This document shows, in pieces, positions 48,547 to 56,078 of a stretch of 64,000 bases of DNA (its first letter is position 1; each line of letters begins with the position of its first letter). The stretch lies in contig CAXSZX010000013.1 of the NCBI GenBank assembly GCA_964242115.1, positions 65,102-129,101 on the forward strand. The letters run 5' to 3'. The notes under the pieces are model-generated. The model ran no database searches, had not been told where the DNA came from, and saw only the letters and a program-made list of their open reading frames with translations. This DNA comes from BOG-908 sp964242115 (GTDB lineage Bacteria; Pseudomonadota; Alphaproteobacteria; Acetobacterales; Acetobacteraceae). The translations under genes and the position numbers were made by a program.

Positions 48547-49695
48547 ATGGATATGTCAGCCGCCCACTCATCTCGCTTCCTGTTCGTCGGTGCCGATGCC
48601 GCGTGGCGCAAGGCGGCCGAAGACGTCGCTGCGCGCCGCAATGCGACGCTCGACGTGCAACCCGACGTCAAGGCTGCACTCGCGTGGATGCTGCCGCCCA
48701 GCCATTGCTACGACCACGTGTTTGCCGTCGCACCGCTTCGCTCCAAGGCGATCGACGCGCTCGCCGGCATGCTCGACGAAGTGACACTCCGCCCCACGCC
48801 GCTGCTGCTGCTCGGCTGCGCCAACAGCTTCACCGCAACGCCAATGCGCTGCGTCGAACATCCTGACGCGGACGCGCTGGCCGCAGCGATGGGCGAGGAC
48901 GCCGCAACATCGCTGCCCAGCCTGCCGCCGATGCAGCCGGCCGAGTTCGTCTCCACCCTGCACGCCGGCGGCCTGCGCATGCGCTTCCAGCCGATCGTGC
49001 GCGCGTCGGATCAGGTGCCGATCGGCCTCGAGGCGCTCGCCCGCCTGCACCACACCACCCGCGGCATCCTGCACCCGAAGGACTTCATCCCGCTCTCCAT
49101 CGCCTGCGGCCGCGAACGCGTGCTGACCGGCATCGCAGCCGCCCGCACCTTCCTCGAGATCGGCTACCGGCTGCGCGAGACCGGCCTGTTCGTCACCCTC
49201 AACCTGCCGCTCGCCAGCGTCATGCACGAGAGCGCCGTCCAGCGCGGCGTAGAGCTCTGCGCAGTGGCCGGAATCTCTCCCCGCGACATCCTCCTCGAGG
49301 TGCTGGAAACCCGCACCGCGCCCGACCTAGGCCGGTTGCGCCACGCGCTCCTGCAATGGCGCGAGGCCGGCTTCCGCACCGCCATCGACGACGCAGGCCC
49401 CGCTTTGCCGCACTGGCGTGAGATGCTGGATCTGCCCTTCGACGTACTGAAGCTGGACGGCGCCATGGTCGCCGACCCTGCGCAGCACACCCTGCTCACC
49501 ACCATCGTTGACGAAGCCAAGGCCCGTGACCGCTTCATCATCGCCGAGGGCGTAGAGGATCAGGCTTGCCTGGACCGGGTGATGCAGCTCGGCGTGGACG
49601 CGCTGCAGGGCTTCCTGTTTTCCCGACCGCTGCCGGCGCCGGCGGTGACGATCTGGCTGGAGCAGTGGCAGGGGCGGCAGAAAAAGGTAGCTTGA
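48547..49695 (+). CDS. EAL-domain protein (probable cyclic-di-GMP phosphodiesterase)
   Basis: 382 residues. A receiver-like or unassigned first 145 residues (SRFLFVGADAAWRKAAEDVAAR, PLLLLGCAN) precedes an EAL domain from about 150. Catalytic residues: GLEALARL (EAL motif, ~160), TLNLPLAS (metal Asn), LLEVLET (Glu), AIDDAGPALP (two Asp, ~279), VLKLDG (Lys), AEGVED (Glu) and LQGFLFSRPL (Gln). All expected acidic and Lys positions are kept, though loop 6 (usually DDFGTGYS) is altered to DDAGPALP, so dimer-controlled activity may differ. Start ATG 48547 or 48553. Confidence 0.9.
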   Translation: MDMSAAHSSRFLFVGADAAWRKAAEDVAARRNATLDVQPDVKAALAWMLPPSHCYDHVFAVAPLRSKAIDALAGMLDEVTLRPTPLLLLGCANSFTATPMRCVEHPDADALAAAMGEDAATSLPSLPPMQPAEFVSTLHAGGLRMRFQPIVRASDQVPIGLEALARLHHTTRGILHPKDFIPLSIACGRERVLTGIAAARTFLEIGYRLRETGLFVTLNLPLASVMHESAVQRGVELCAVAGISPRDILLEVLETRTAPDLGRLRHALLQWREAGFRTAIDDAGPALPHWREMLDLPFDVLKLDGAMVADPAQHTLLTTIVDEAKARDRFIIAEGVEDQACLDRVMQLGVDALQGFLFSRPLPAPAVTIWLEQWQGRQKKVA

Positions 49696-49827
49696 TAAAG
49701 CAAGGCCTTCTTTTCGAGAAAAAGAAGCAAAAGCTTTTGCTCCCTGTCGGGGACCTATCCGGCGAGCGCGCGACAGCGGAGACAAAAGTTTTTTGGTTCT
49801 TTTTTCAAAAAAGAACTGTTTGCTTGC
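49695..49827. repeat. Intergenic repeat, full copy (A arm left, B arm right)
   Basis: GCAAGGCCTTCTTTTCGAG, CAAAAGCTTTTGCTCC, then GCGCGACAGCGGAGAC, GTTTTTTGGTTC and CAAAAAAGAACTGTTTGC. The right arm forms the 3' end of the cyclo-ligase gene. Confidence 0.9.
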
Positions 49828-50392
49828 TTCCCGTCTCCACCACCTCCCGCTCAGTAACGATCACCGGCAACACCTGGTCGAACTGGTCTGCCGGAACCGC
49901 ATCCACCTCCTGGCCAGCATAACCGAACCCGATCGCCACCCCGTCCGGCAAGCTCGCCAAGGTCCGGTCGTAATACCCGCCGCCGTAGCCGAGCCGCCGT
50001 CCTTGCCGGTCGAAAGCGAGCAGCGGCACGAACAGGATGTCGGGGACCGCCGCGTCGCCCTCCGGATGCTGGGTGCCGAAGCGGCCCTGCTGCATTACGC
50101 AGCCCGGCTGCCAGCGCCGGAACGTCAACGGCTGGCCGCGCGGCGGCGTCTCCGGCAACACGACGCGGCAGCCACGTTCGTGCAGGGCGGCGATCAGGGG
50201 CCGCAGATCGATCTCGCCCGCCAACGGCCACGTGCCTGCGACTGTTGCCCCAGCCGGGATGCGCAGCCGCGTAAGAACCCAGTCAGTGAGCGCCTTGCCG
50301 GCCTCCGGATCGAAGCCGGCGCGCCGCGCGCGCATCTCGGCGCGCAGGGAGGCTTTCCGGGCTGCTATCGACGGGAAGGGCTGCTCGCTCAA
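49805..50392 (-). CDS. 5-formyltetrahydrofolate cyclo-ligase
   Basis: 195 residues. This enzyme converts 5-formyl-THF to 5,10-methenyl-THF using ATP. Motifs: RKASLRAEMRARRAGF (ATP-side Lys/Arg), VAGTWPLAGEIDLRPLI, LPETPPRGQPLTFRRW, DILFVPLLAFDRQGRRLGYGGGYYDRTLA (the family hallmark, in parts), and AVPADQFDQVLPVIVTE. Start is inferred as TTG 50392, just after the repeat. The final residues KQTVLF come from a repeat arm at the 3' end. Located beside 6S RNA and zapA, the usual ygfA arrangement. Confidence 0.92.
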   Translation of the reverse strand: MSEQPFPSIAARKASLRAEMRARRAGFDPEAGKALTDWVLTRLRIPAGATVAGTWPLAGEIDLRPLIAALHERGCRVVLPETPPRGQPLTFRRWQPGCVMQQGRFGTQHPEGDAAVPDILFVPLLAFDRQGRRLGYGGGYYDRTLASLPDGVAIGFGYAGQEVDAVPADQFDQVLPVIVTEREVVETGSKQTVLF

Positions 50393-50394
50393 AG

Positions 50395-50532
50395 GCAAGG
50401 CAAGGCCTTCTTTCTTGAAAAAAAGAAGCAAAAAACTTTTGTCTCTGGGGTGGGTGGCTGCGGAGAGGTCCGCGACAGCAAGGATAGGTGTTTGCTTCTT
50501 TTTTTCAAAAAAGAAGGCCTTGCTTGCTTGAG
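50395..50532. repeat. Intergenic repeat, full copy (A arm left, A arm right)
   Basis: GCAAGGCCTTCTTTCTTG arm, GTCCGCGACAGCAAGG, then TTTGCTTC and CAAAAAAGAAGGCCTTGC. It lies between the cyclo-ligase gene and the 6S RNA gene. Confidence 0.92.
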
Positions 50533-50537
50533 AAGTA

Positions 50538-50690
50538 CGGAGCCGCCGAAGCCGTTGGCGTTCTCACCCCCCAGAGCCTGCTTGTGCAGGTGGGAACCAG
50601 ATACCACGACCAAGATCGCGACAGCGCCAGCCCCCGAGGGGATGCTTATCGGCCCCGGGGATGAAGTACCTGACGCGCCCAGCAGCTCCG
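50538..50690 (-). ncRNA. ssrS: 6S RNA
   Basis: About 153 nt on the minus strand in the classical position between zapA and the 5-FCL gene. The ends form a closing stem: 5' CGGAGCTGCTGG pairs with the 3' region ending GGCGGCTCCG (12 pairs with G-U). Inside, CCCCGGGG and CCCCTCGGGGG can form the arms around the open bubble typical of 6S RNA, which mimics an open promoter to bind sigma70 RNA polymerase. Exact ends are approximate; no coding potential is evident. Confidence 0.75.
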
Positions 50691-50700
50691 CCATACCTAT

Positions 50701-51027
50701 CTAGGTCTGCTCGAGCCCCTGCGCAATCTCCTCGGCACGATCGGCCAGCCGCGCCAGGCGCCGGCGTGATTCGGCCTCAGCCTGTGGCTGCCGCGCGAGG
50801 TCGGATTGCAGCTTGGCCAGCAGGTTGTTCTGGTCGTGCAGCTCGTCGGCCATCAGCAGCGCGGCCAGCACCAGCAGCCGGCTCTCGCCGCTCTGGCCGC
50901 CCAGCGCCTTGATGCTGTCGATGCGGTTCTCCACCTCGGAGGCCATCTGCAACAGGTGCTGCTCCTGCCCGTCGTCGCAGCCCACGGTGTAGGCGTAGCC
51001 GTTTATCTTAATGGTGAGCTGGGCCAT
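50701..51027 (-). CDS. zapA: Cell division protein ZapA
   Basis: 108 residues. ZapA bundles FtsZ filaments at mid-cell. The sequence has the N-terminal beta-hairpin QLTIKINGYAYTVGCDDGQE, then EHLLQMASEVENRIDSIKAL, LLVLAALLMADEL and a coiled-coil tail (LLAKLQSDLARQPQAEAESRRRLARLADRAEEIAQ, in parts). Start ATG 51027. Adjacent to a small upstream ORF and to 6S RNA, as in many proteobacteria. Confidence 0.95.
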   Translation of the reverse strand: MAQLTIKINGYAYTVGCDDGQEQHLLQMASEVENRIDSIKALGGQSGESRLLVLAALLMADELHDQNNLLAKLQSDLARQPQAEAESRRRLARLADRAEEIAQGLEQT

Positions 51028-51072
51028 GTCTCTCGCCTCCTGCAGTGCGTGGTTGCGTGTTGTGCGGCTACA

Positions 51073-51261
51073 TCAATCTGCCGAGTCGCGGCCCAGCACC
51101 GTGCGCAGCTCGGTGATCAGCACGTCCAGACGCGCAGCGAGCTCGCGGCCGTCGGCCGGGCGTGAGGCGGCGCCCGGGCTGCCGCCCGCGCGCGCGATGC
51201 GGTCCAGGGCGGCTTCAAGCCGCGCGGTGTCGTCCGGCTGGTTGTCCGCACCGTCCGCCAT
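51073..51261 (-). CDS. Small protein upstream of zapA (DUF4164-like)
   Basis: 62 residues, ADGADNQPDDTARLEAALDRIARAGGSPGA...ELAARLDVLITELRTVLG. Probably a short coiled coil. GGGAG stands eight bases before the ATG at 51261, and the gap to zapA is 45 bp, so co-transcription is likely. Small coiled-coil proteins of the DUF4164 type are common upstream of zapA in alphaproteobacteria (from memory). Function not known. Confidence 0.65.
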   Translation of the reverse strand: MADGADNQPDDTARLEAALDRIARAGGSPGAASRPADGRELAARLDVLITELRTVLGRDSAD

Positions 51262-51389
51262 GTCGACTCCCGCCAGGCGCAAATCCGCCCCCTACGCGCC
51301 CGATTGCGCACGTACACGGTATGTGACCGGATGTTGCGCGACTTCCACCACGCTTGAAGACAAAGCCCGCAGCCGCTTGAACGTCAAGC

Positions 51390-51821
51390 ATGGCGGTCAT
51401 CGTGCACGGGCTTGGGATGGCGCGCCTGGCGCTGCAGGCGGGCCAGGCGTGCGGCCGTCCGGTCACCCTTCTTTCCGCCGAGGGCGCCGCCTCCTATGCC
51501 GGCGTAGGCTGGTGGCGCGCCCTGGTGGCAGCCGCGCGCGGAACGGTCCCGGGCTGCCACGCTACCGACATCCTTGACTGCGGCGAGGCGCCAGGCCGTG
51601 CGCTGGAGGCTCTGCGGGCCGGCCAGAAGGCGCTCGTCCTTCGTGCCGACCCGCGCGTCTGGGCCGACATCGCCTCGCGCGCGCGGTCGTGCGGCGCCGC
51701 GCTGCTGGAAGCAGCCCCGCCGGCGCTGGACCTGGGCAAGCCCGAGGCGGTGCTGAGGCTTGCCGAGTGGCTGACCCGCGAGGCAGCCGGCGCGAGTGAC
51801 ACGGAGGAAGGCATCGGTTAA
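51390..51821 (+). CDS. Hypothetical protein upstream of fructose-bisphosphate aldolase
   Basis: 143 residues, Ala-rich. Core: VIVHGLGMARLALQAGQACGRPVTLLSAEGAASYAGVGWW, GRALEALRAGQKALVLRADPRVWADIASRA and a short helical tail. The alternating strand-helix pattern suggests a small Rossmann-like fold. No family recognised. Ends 34 bp before the aldolase start, so it probably shares the transcript. Confidence 0.65.
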   Translation: MAVIVHGLGMARLALQAGQACGRPVTLLSAEGAASYAGVGWWRALVAAARGTVPGCHATDILDCGEAPGRALEALRAGQKALVLRADPRVWADIASRARSCGAALLEAAPPALDLGKPEAVLRLAEWLTREAAGASDTEEGIG

Positions 51822-51855
51822 GCGGCACCCAAAGCTTCAGGCCGGAGAGACCGCC

Positions 51856-52788
51856 ATGCACGTTACCACGGAAGTCCGTCGCATCCTCAGGAACTACGAG
51901 AGCGACAACCCAGGCACCAAGGCCAACCTGGTGCGCATTCTGATGGAGGGCAAACTGCGCGGCACCGGCAAGCTGGTGATACTGCCGGTGGACCAGGGCT
52001 TCGAGCACGGCCCGGCCCGCAGCTTCGCGCCCAACCCCGCCGCCTACGACCCGCACTACCACTTTCAGCTTGCCATCGACGCAGGCCTGTCCGCCTACGC
52101 CGCCCCGCTGGGCATGATCGAGGCCGGTGCGTCGACCTTCGCCGGCCAGATCCCGCTGATCCTCAAGCTGAACTCGAGCAACTCGCTGGCTACCGAGAAA
52201 GACCAGGCGGTCACCGGCTCGATCAACGACGCGCTGCGGCTGGGCTGCTCGGCGATCGGCTTCACCATCTACCCGGGCAGCGAATACGCCTTCAAGCAGA
52301 TGGACGAGCTGCGCGACCTGGCTGAGGAAGCCAAGGACGCCGGCCTGGTGGTGGTGGTGTGGAGCTACCCGCGCGGCCCGATGCTGGACAAGGCGGGCGA
52401 GACCGCGCTCGACATCTGCGCCTACGCAGCTCACATGGCAGCCCTGATGGGCGCCCATATCATCAAGGTGAAGCCGCCGACCGACCACCTCAGCCTGCCT
52501 GCCGCGGTCAAGGTGTACGAGGAGCAGAACATCCCGCGCGCCACGATGGCCGAACGCGTGCGCCACGTGGTGCAAAGCTGCTTCGACGGTCGGCGCATCG
52601 TCGTGTTCTCCGGCGGCGAGAACAACAAGGACAGCGACGACCTGCTGCAGACCATACAGGGCATCCGCGACGGCGGGGCGAACGGCGCCATCATCGGGCG
52701 CAACACGTTCCAGCGGCCAAGGGCTGAGGCGCTGGAGTTGCTCGGCAAGGTGATCGACATCTATCGCAAGCCGACGGGGCAAGCGTAA
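51856..52788 (+). CDS. fba: Class I fructose-bisphosphate aldolase (DhnA-type)
   Basis: 310 residues of the archaeal-type/DhnA class I aldolase, which splits fructose-1,6-bisphosphate through a Schiff base rather than a metal. Motifs: LVILPVDQGFEHGPARSF at about residue 40, IPLILKLNSSNSL, YPGSEYAFKQMDEL, VVWSYPRG, and the Schiff-base Lys in MGAHIIKVKPP near residue 215. C-terminal VFSGGENNKDSDDLL and GANGAIIGRNTFQR bind phosphate. GGAGA precedes the ATG at 51856. The class I type is used here instead of a class II enzyme. Confidence 0.92.
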   Translation: MHVTTEVRRILRNYESDNPGTKANLVRILMEGKLRGTGKLVILPVDQGFEHGPARSFAPNPAAYDPHYHFQLAIDAGLSAYAAPLGMIEAGASTFAGQIPLILKLNSSNSLATEKDQAVTGSINDALRLGCSAIGFTIYPGSEYAFKQMDELRDLAEEAKDAGLVVVVWSYPRGPMLDKAGETALDICAYAAHMAALMGAHIIKVKPPTDHLSLPAAVKVYEEQNIPRATMAERVRHVVQSCFDGRRIVVFSGGENNKDSDDLLQTIQGIRDGGANGAIIGRNTFQRPRAEALELLGKVIDIYRKPTGQA

Positions 52789-52925
52789 GCGGTTCTTTTT
52801 TGAAAAAGAGAACCAAAAAATTTTTGGTTCCTCGCGCGTCGGAAGCTGAAACGACTCGTTTCAGTCTGCGTCAGGGAGCAAAAGTTTTTTGCTTCTTTTT
52901 TTCAAAAAAGAAGGCCTTGCTTTCT
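52786..52925. repeat. Intergenic repeat, full copy (B arm left, A arm right)
   Basis: GCGTAAGCGGTTCTTTTTTG, AACCAAAAAATTTTTGG on the left; GGAGCAAAAGTTTTTTGC and CAAAAAAGAAGGCCTTGC on the right. Between co-directional fba and thiE; the inner GTCGCGGA is absent. Confidence 0.9.
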
Positions 52926-52927
52926 TC

Positions 52928-53554
52928 ATGACCCACGACTGCCGCCTCTACCTGATAACCCCACCTGCCCTGCCGGCTGATTTTCCTGAAATGCTCGCCG
53001 CCGCACTGGACGCCGGGGACGTCGCCGCCCTGCAGCTGCGGCTGAAGGACGTGGACGACGACGCCATCCGCCGCGCCGTGGACCTGGTTCGTCCCATCGC
53101 GCACGCCCGCAGCGTGGCGCTGATCCTCAACGACCGTCCCGACCTCGCGGTGGAAACCGGCTGCGACGGCGCGCATGTCGGCACCGACGACATGCCGCTC
53201 GCCGATGCGCGCCGCGTGCTCGGGCGCGGCTTGCAGCTCGGCGTCTCCTGCTACGACAGCCGCGACCTGGCGTTGCGCGCCGGCGAGGCGAACGCGGACT
53301 ATGTGGCCTTCGGCGCGTTCTTCCCGAGCGGCACGAAGACGACCGGTTACCGGGCGGACACCGACCTGCTGTCCTGGTGGTCCGAGCTGATGGAGTTGCC
53401 GGTGGTGGCGATCGGCGGGATCGACGCTGCCAATTGCGGAGAGTTGGTCCGTGCCGGGGCGAACTTCCTGGCGGTGATCGGCGCCGTATGGGGTCACCCG
53501 GGCGGTGCCGGCGCCGGCGTGCGTGCGATGGTCGGGGCGATCGGGGCGGCGTAA
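52928..53554 (+). CDS. thiE: Thiamine phosphate synthase
   Basis: 208 residues. ThiE joins HMP-PP and thiazole phosphate to give thiamine phosphate. TIM-barrel motifs: CRLYLITPP, VAALQLRLKDVDDD (the usual QxRxK), LILNDRPDLAVETGCDGAHVGTDDMP, VSCYDSRDLALRAGEANADYVAFGAFFPSGTK (in parts) and VAIGGIDAANCGELVRAGA. The ATG at 52928 lies three bases after a repeat arm and no ribosome site other than the repeat's GAAGG is seen. It is not linked to thiS-thiG, 9.6 kb away, and has no TPP riboswitch visible. Confidence 0.93.
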   Translation: MTHDCRLYLITPPALPADFPEMLAAALDAGDVAALQLRLKDVDDDAIRRAVDLVRPIAHARSVALILNDRPDLAVETGCDGAHVGTDDMPLADARRVLGRGLQLGVSCYDSRDLALRAGEANADYVAFGAFFPSGTKTTGYRADTDLLSWWSELMELPVVAIGGIDAANCGELVRAGANFLAVIGAVWGHPGGAGAGVRAMVGAIGAA

Positions 53555-53555
53555 G

Positions 53556-53586
53556 CAAACGGTTCTCCTGAAGAGAACCAGAAAGC
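53556..53586. repeat. Minimal remnant of a B arm
   Basis: GCAAACGGTTCTCCTGAAGAGAACCAGAAAG: the hairpin GGTTCTC/GAGAACC is kept but the AT-rich core is gone. Between thiE and the next gene. Confidence 0.65.
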
Positions 53587-53677
53587 GCCGTGGTGCCGTG
53601 CGACGCTAACGGCAGCGTGTGGTGGCCTTGACGGGCGGTGGGAAATCACCGCCCGGAACGACAGGGGAGAGCTGGTG

Positions 53678-54316
53678 ATGGCGGACGCGTTTGTCTTCGG
53701 GGTGGTGCGGGCGTTCACGCAGGGCAACACGGTCGTCATCCTGGGCAGCCCGGACCACGGCGAGCTGAGCCTCAAGAGCCTCGCCAACGCGATACCCGGC
53801 ACGCCGTTGGCCTCGGCCGGTATCAGGACCGTGCTGGTCGAGGGCTACTCCCGCCACGAGCAGCCGCCGCCCAGCCTGGTCCACGCGATCAAGCACCTGC
53901 AGCAGCTCAACATCGCCGTCATCGGCATGGAGAACAACAACACGCTGCGCGGTCAGGAGAGGGTGGAGGCGGCGATGCAAGCCGCCGCCGAGTCCACCGA
54001 CGACGCTGCAGCCAGCGCCCACATCCGCGAGGTCAGCGCCGAGGTGCTGAACCTGCGAATGCTCGGCGCCAACACCGACTGGGCCCGGCAGGCGAGCCGG
54101 GCAACAAAGAACGTCGTGGTCTGCTGCGGCGCCTCGCACGTGCCGAGGTTCCGCGCCCAGAACATCGCCGGGTTGGTCGAGACCGTCGGCGCGCACTGCG
54201 TGGGTTTCGCAGTCCTGCAAGGAAACAACCTGGGCGCCGATTACACGCCGGAGAACCACAATGTCGGCGCGTTCGCACCCGTAACGGCGCTCAGCGCCTA
54301 CACTGGCTCGTTCTGA
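53678..54316 (+). CDS. TraB/ChaN-like protein
   Basis: 212 residues. The N-terminal part VVILGSPDHGELSLKSLANAI, GIRTVLVEGYSRHE, and NIAVIGMENNNTLRG match the strand pattern of the TraB/PrgY/GumN and ChaN haem-binding superfamily, with the conserved H...E...E spacing, and the C-terminal VVVCCGASHVPRFRAQNI holds the late G(A/N)SH motif. The substrate is unknown; some relatives are peptidases or bind haem. No signal peptide. AGGGGAGA lies upstream of the ATG at 53678; a GTG at 53675 is adjacent. Confidence 0.7.
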   Translation: MADAFVFGVVRAFTQGNTVVILGSPDHGELSLKSLANAIPGTPLASAGIRTVLVEGYSRHEQPPPSLVHAIKHLQQLNIAVIGMENNNTLRGQERVEAAMQAAAESTDDAAASAHIREVSAEVLNLRMLGANTDWARQASRATKNVVVCCGASHVPRFRAQNIAGLVETVGAHCVGFAVLQGNNLGADYTPENHNVGAFAPVTALSAYTGSF

Positions 54317-54357
54317 TACCGGCTTTATACCAGCCCCTCTCGGCATCGACGGATAGA

Positions 54358-54492
54358 AGAAGAAAGCAGTTCTTTTTTGAAAAAAAGAACCAAAAAACTC
54401 TTGTCTCTTTGAGTGCACGCTACGGGAGAGTTCGCGACAGCCGAGACGAAGCTTTTTGCATCTCTTTTTCGAAAAAAAGGCCTTGCTTTCTC
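54358..54492. repeat. Intergenic repeat, full copy (B arm left, A arm right)
   Basis: AAAGCAGTTCTTTTTTGAAA, CCAAAAAACTCTTGTC, then GTTCGCGACAGCCGAGACG, AGCTTTTTGCATC and TCGAAAAAAAGGCCTTGC. Upstream of metK on the same strand. Confidence 0.9.
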
Positions 54493-54523
54493 GCCGCCAG
54501 CCAGCGTCTGACGTTGATCGAGA

Positions 54524-54690
54524 CTGACTGGTCGGACAGGAGGCGAAGGCTTCTCGATAGCTTTCGCTTTCGGTGTCGCAGCCGTCTCAGGAAGGTCCGC
54601 GACACCGAAGATAAAAGTTGCCCAGTCCTGTTTTCGAAGACCAGTCCTGTTTTCGAAGACCAGTCCTCTTCCGAAGAAAGGACTACTTGG
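54524..54690. repeat. Variant inverted-repeat element with a 3 x 19-bp tandem repeat
   Basis: It contains CGGTGTCGC ... GCGACACCG (9-bp inverted repeat at about 54573-54608), followed by three head-to-tail copies of CCAGTCCTGTTTTCGAAGA at 54622-54678 (third copy worn). The architecture parallels the main repeat (GTCGC/GCGAC core plus TTTTCGAAGA arms) but with different sequence, so it may be a second family. It lies in the 499-bp gap before metK. Confidence 0.7.
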
Positions 54691-54815
54691 TCAGCCGGAC
54701 GGCGCGGCGTCCTGCCGCGCGTCGCACTCCCTTGACCCCCTGCCCCCTTTCCGCCATTGACCCGCGCACCTCCGGCCAGCCCAAGGCCGCATCCCTGCAC
54801 GGAACCACACGACAT

Positions 54816-55997
54816 ATGCGCGACAAGGGTGACTTCCTCTTCACGTCGGAATCGGTCTCCGAGGGCCACCCCGACAAGGTCGCCGACCGCATCAGCGACA
54901 CCGTGCTGGACGCTTTTCTCGCCGCCGACCCGCTGGCCCGCGTCGCCTGCGAGACCATGGTCACCACTAACCGCATCATCCTGGCCGGCGAGACCCGCGG
55001 CCCCGCGTCCGTCACCCCTGAGCACCTGATGCACCTGGCCCGCGAGGCGGTGCGCGACATCGGCTACGACCAGGAAGGCTTTTCCTGGCGCCACGCCCAT
55101 GTCGAATGCCACCTGCACGCACAGTCGCCCGACATCGCGGTGGGCGTCGACTCGGCCGGCAACAAGGACGAAGGCGCCGGCGACCAGGGCATCATGTTCG
55201 GCTACGCTACCACCGAGACGCCGAGCCTGATGCCGGCGCCGATCCACTACGCCCACCTCATCCTGCGCACCATCAGCGAGCTGCGCCGCGCTGGCGACAG
55301 CCGCGTGGCCGGCCTGCTGCCGGACGCGAAAAGCCAGGTCACGCTGCGCTACGTGGACGGCAAGCCGGTGGCGGCAACCTCCATCGTGCTGTCCACCCAG
55401 CACGAGGAAGGCATGGAGCAATCCGCCATCCACACTGCCCTGCGCCCGCTGATCGCCGCGTCCCTGCCCGAAGGCTGGATGTGCAAGGACGAGGACCTCT
55501 ACATCAACCCCACCGGCAACTTCGTTGTCGGCGGCCCGGACGGCGATTGCGGGCTGACCGGCCGCAAGATCATCGTCGACACCTACGGCGGCGCCGCCCC
55601 GCATGGCGGCGGCGCGTTCTCCGGCAAGGACCCGACCAAGGTGGACCGCAGCGCCGCCTACGCCGCCCGTTACCTGGCCAAGAACGTGGTCGCAGCCGGG
55701 CTCGCGGACCGCTGCACCATCCAGATCAGCTACGCCATCGGCGTCGCCCACCCGCTTAGCGTCTACGTGGAGCTGCACGGCACCGGCCAGGACGTGGACG
55801 AAGCCAAGCTCGAGGCTACCCTGCGCGAGCTGATGAACCTCTCGCCGCGCGGCATCCGCGAGCACCTGCACCTCAACGCGCCGATTTACGTGCCCACCAG
55901 CGCCTACGGGCATTTCGGCCGCACGCCGGAAGCCGGACGGTTCACCTGGGAACAGACCGACCTGGTGCCGGCCCTGCGCTCCGCCTTCGGCCGGTAG
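54816..55997 (+). CDS. metK: S-adenosylmethionine synthetase
   Basis: 393 residues. MetK makes SAM from methionine and ATP. Motifs: FTSESVSEGHPDKVADRISD (ATP/Mg), the GAGDQGIMFGYA loop, DAKSQVTL, SIVLSTQHEEGM, TGNFVVGGPDGDCGLTGRKIIVDTYGG (in parts), and GGGAFSGKDPTKVDRSAAYAARY. Full catalytic residues present. ATG 54816; upstream reading is into repeat sequence. No SAM-type riboswitch was recognisable in the 500-bp leader. The TAG stop is in the same frame as trmB downstream. Confidence 0.97.
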   Translation: MRDKGDFLFTSESVSEGHPDKVADRISDTVLDAFLAADPLARVACETMVTTNRIILAGETRGPASVTPEHLMHLAREAVRDIGYDQEGFSWRHAHVECHLHAQSPDIAVGVDSAGNKDEGAGDQGIMFGYATTETPSLMPAPIHYAHLILRTISELRRAGDSRVAGLLPDAKSQVTLRYVDGKPVAATSIVLSTQHEEGMEQSAIHTALRPLIAASLPEGWMCKDEDLYINPTGNFVVGGPDGDCGLTGRKIIVDTYGGAAPHGGGAFSGKDPTKVDRSAAYAARYLAKNVVAAGLADRCTIQISYAIGVAHPLSVYVELHGTGQDVDEAKLEATLRELMNLSPRGIREHLHLNAPIYVPTSAYGHFGRTPEAGRFTWEQTDLVPALRSAFGR

Positions 55998-56078
55998 GCC
56001 ATCGCCGGCCCGGACCCGCGCGTTCCGGCTAACGGCACGCTGCCGCACCGTAGCGCACCAGAACCGGCGGCACCTCAC

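Noticed and set aside
54690..54815. SAM riboswitch upstream of metK
   Set aside because: I looked for the SAM-II and SAM/SAH core patterns and saw none; the leader is GC-rich with the repeat elements only. Only a covariance search could decide.
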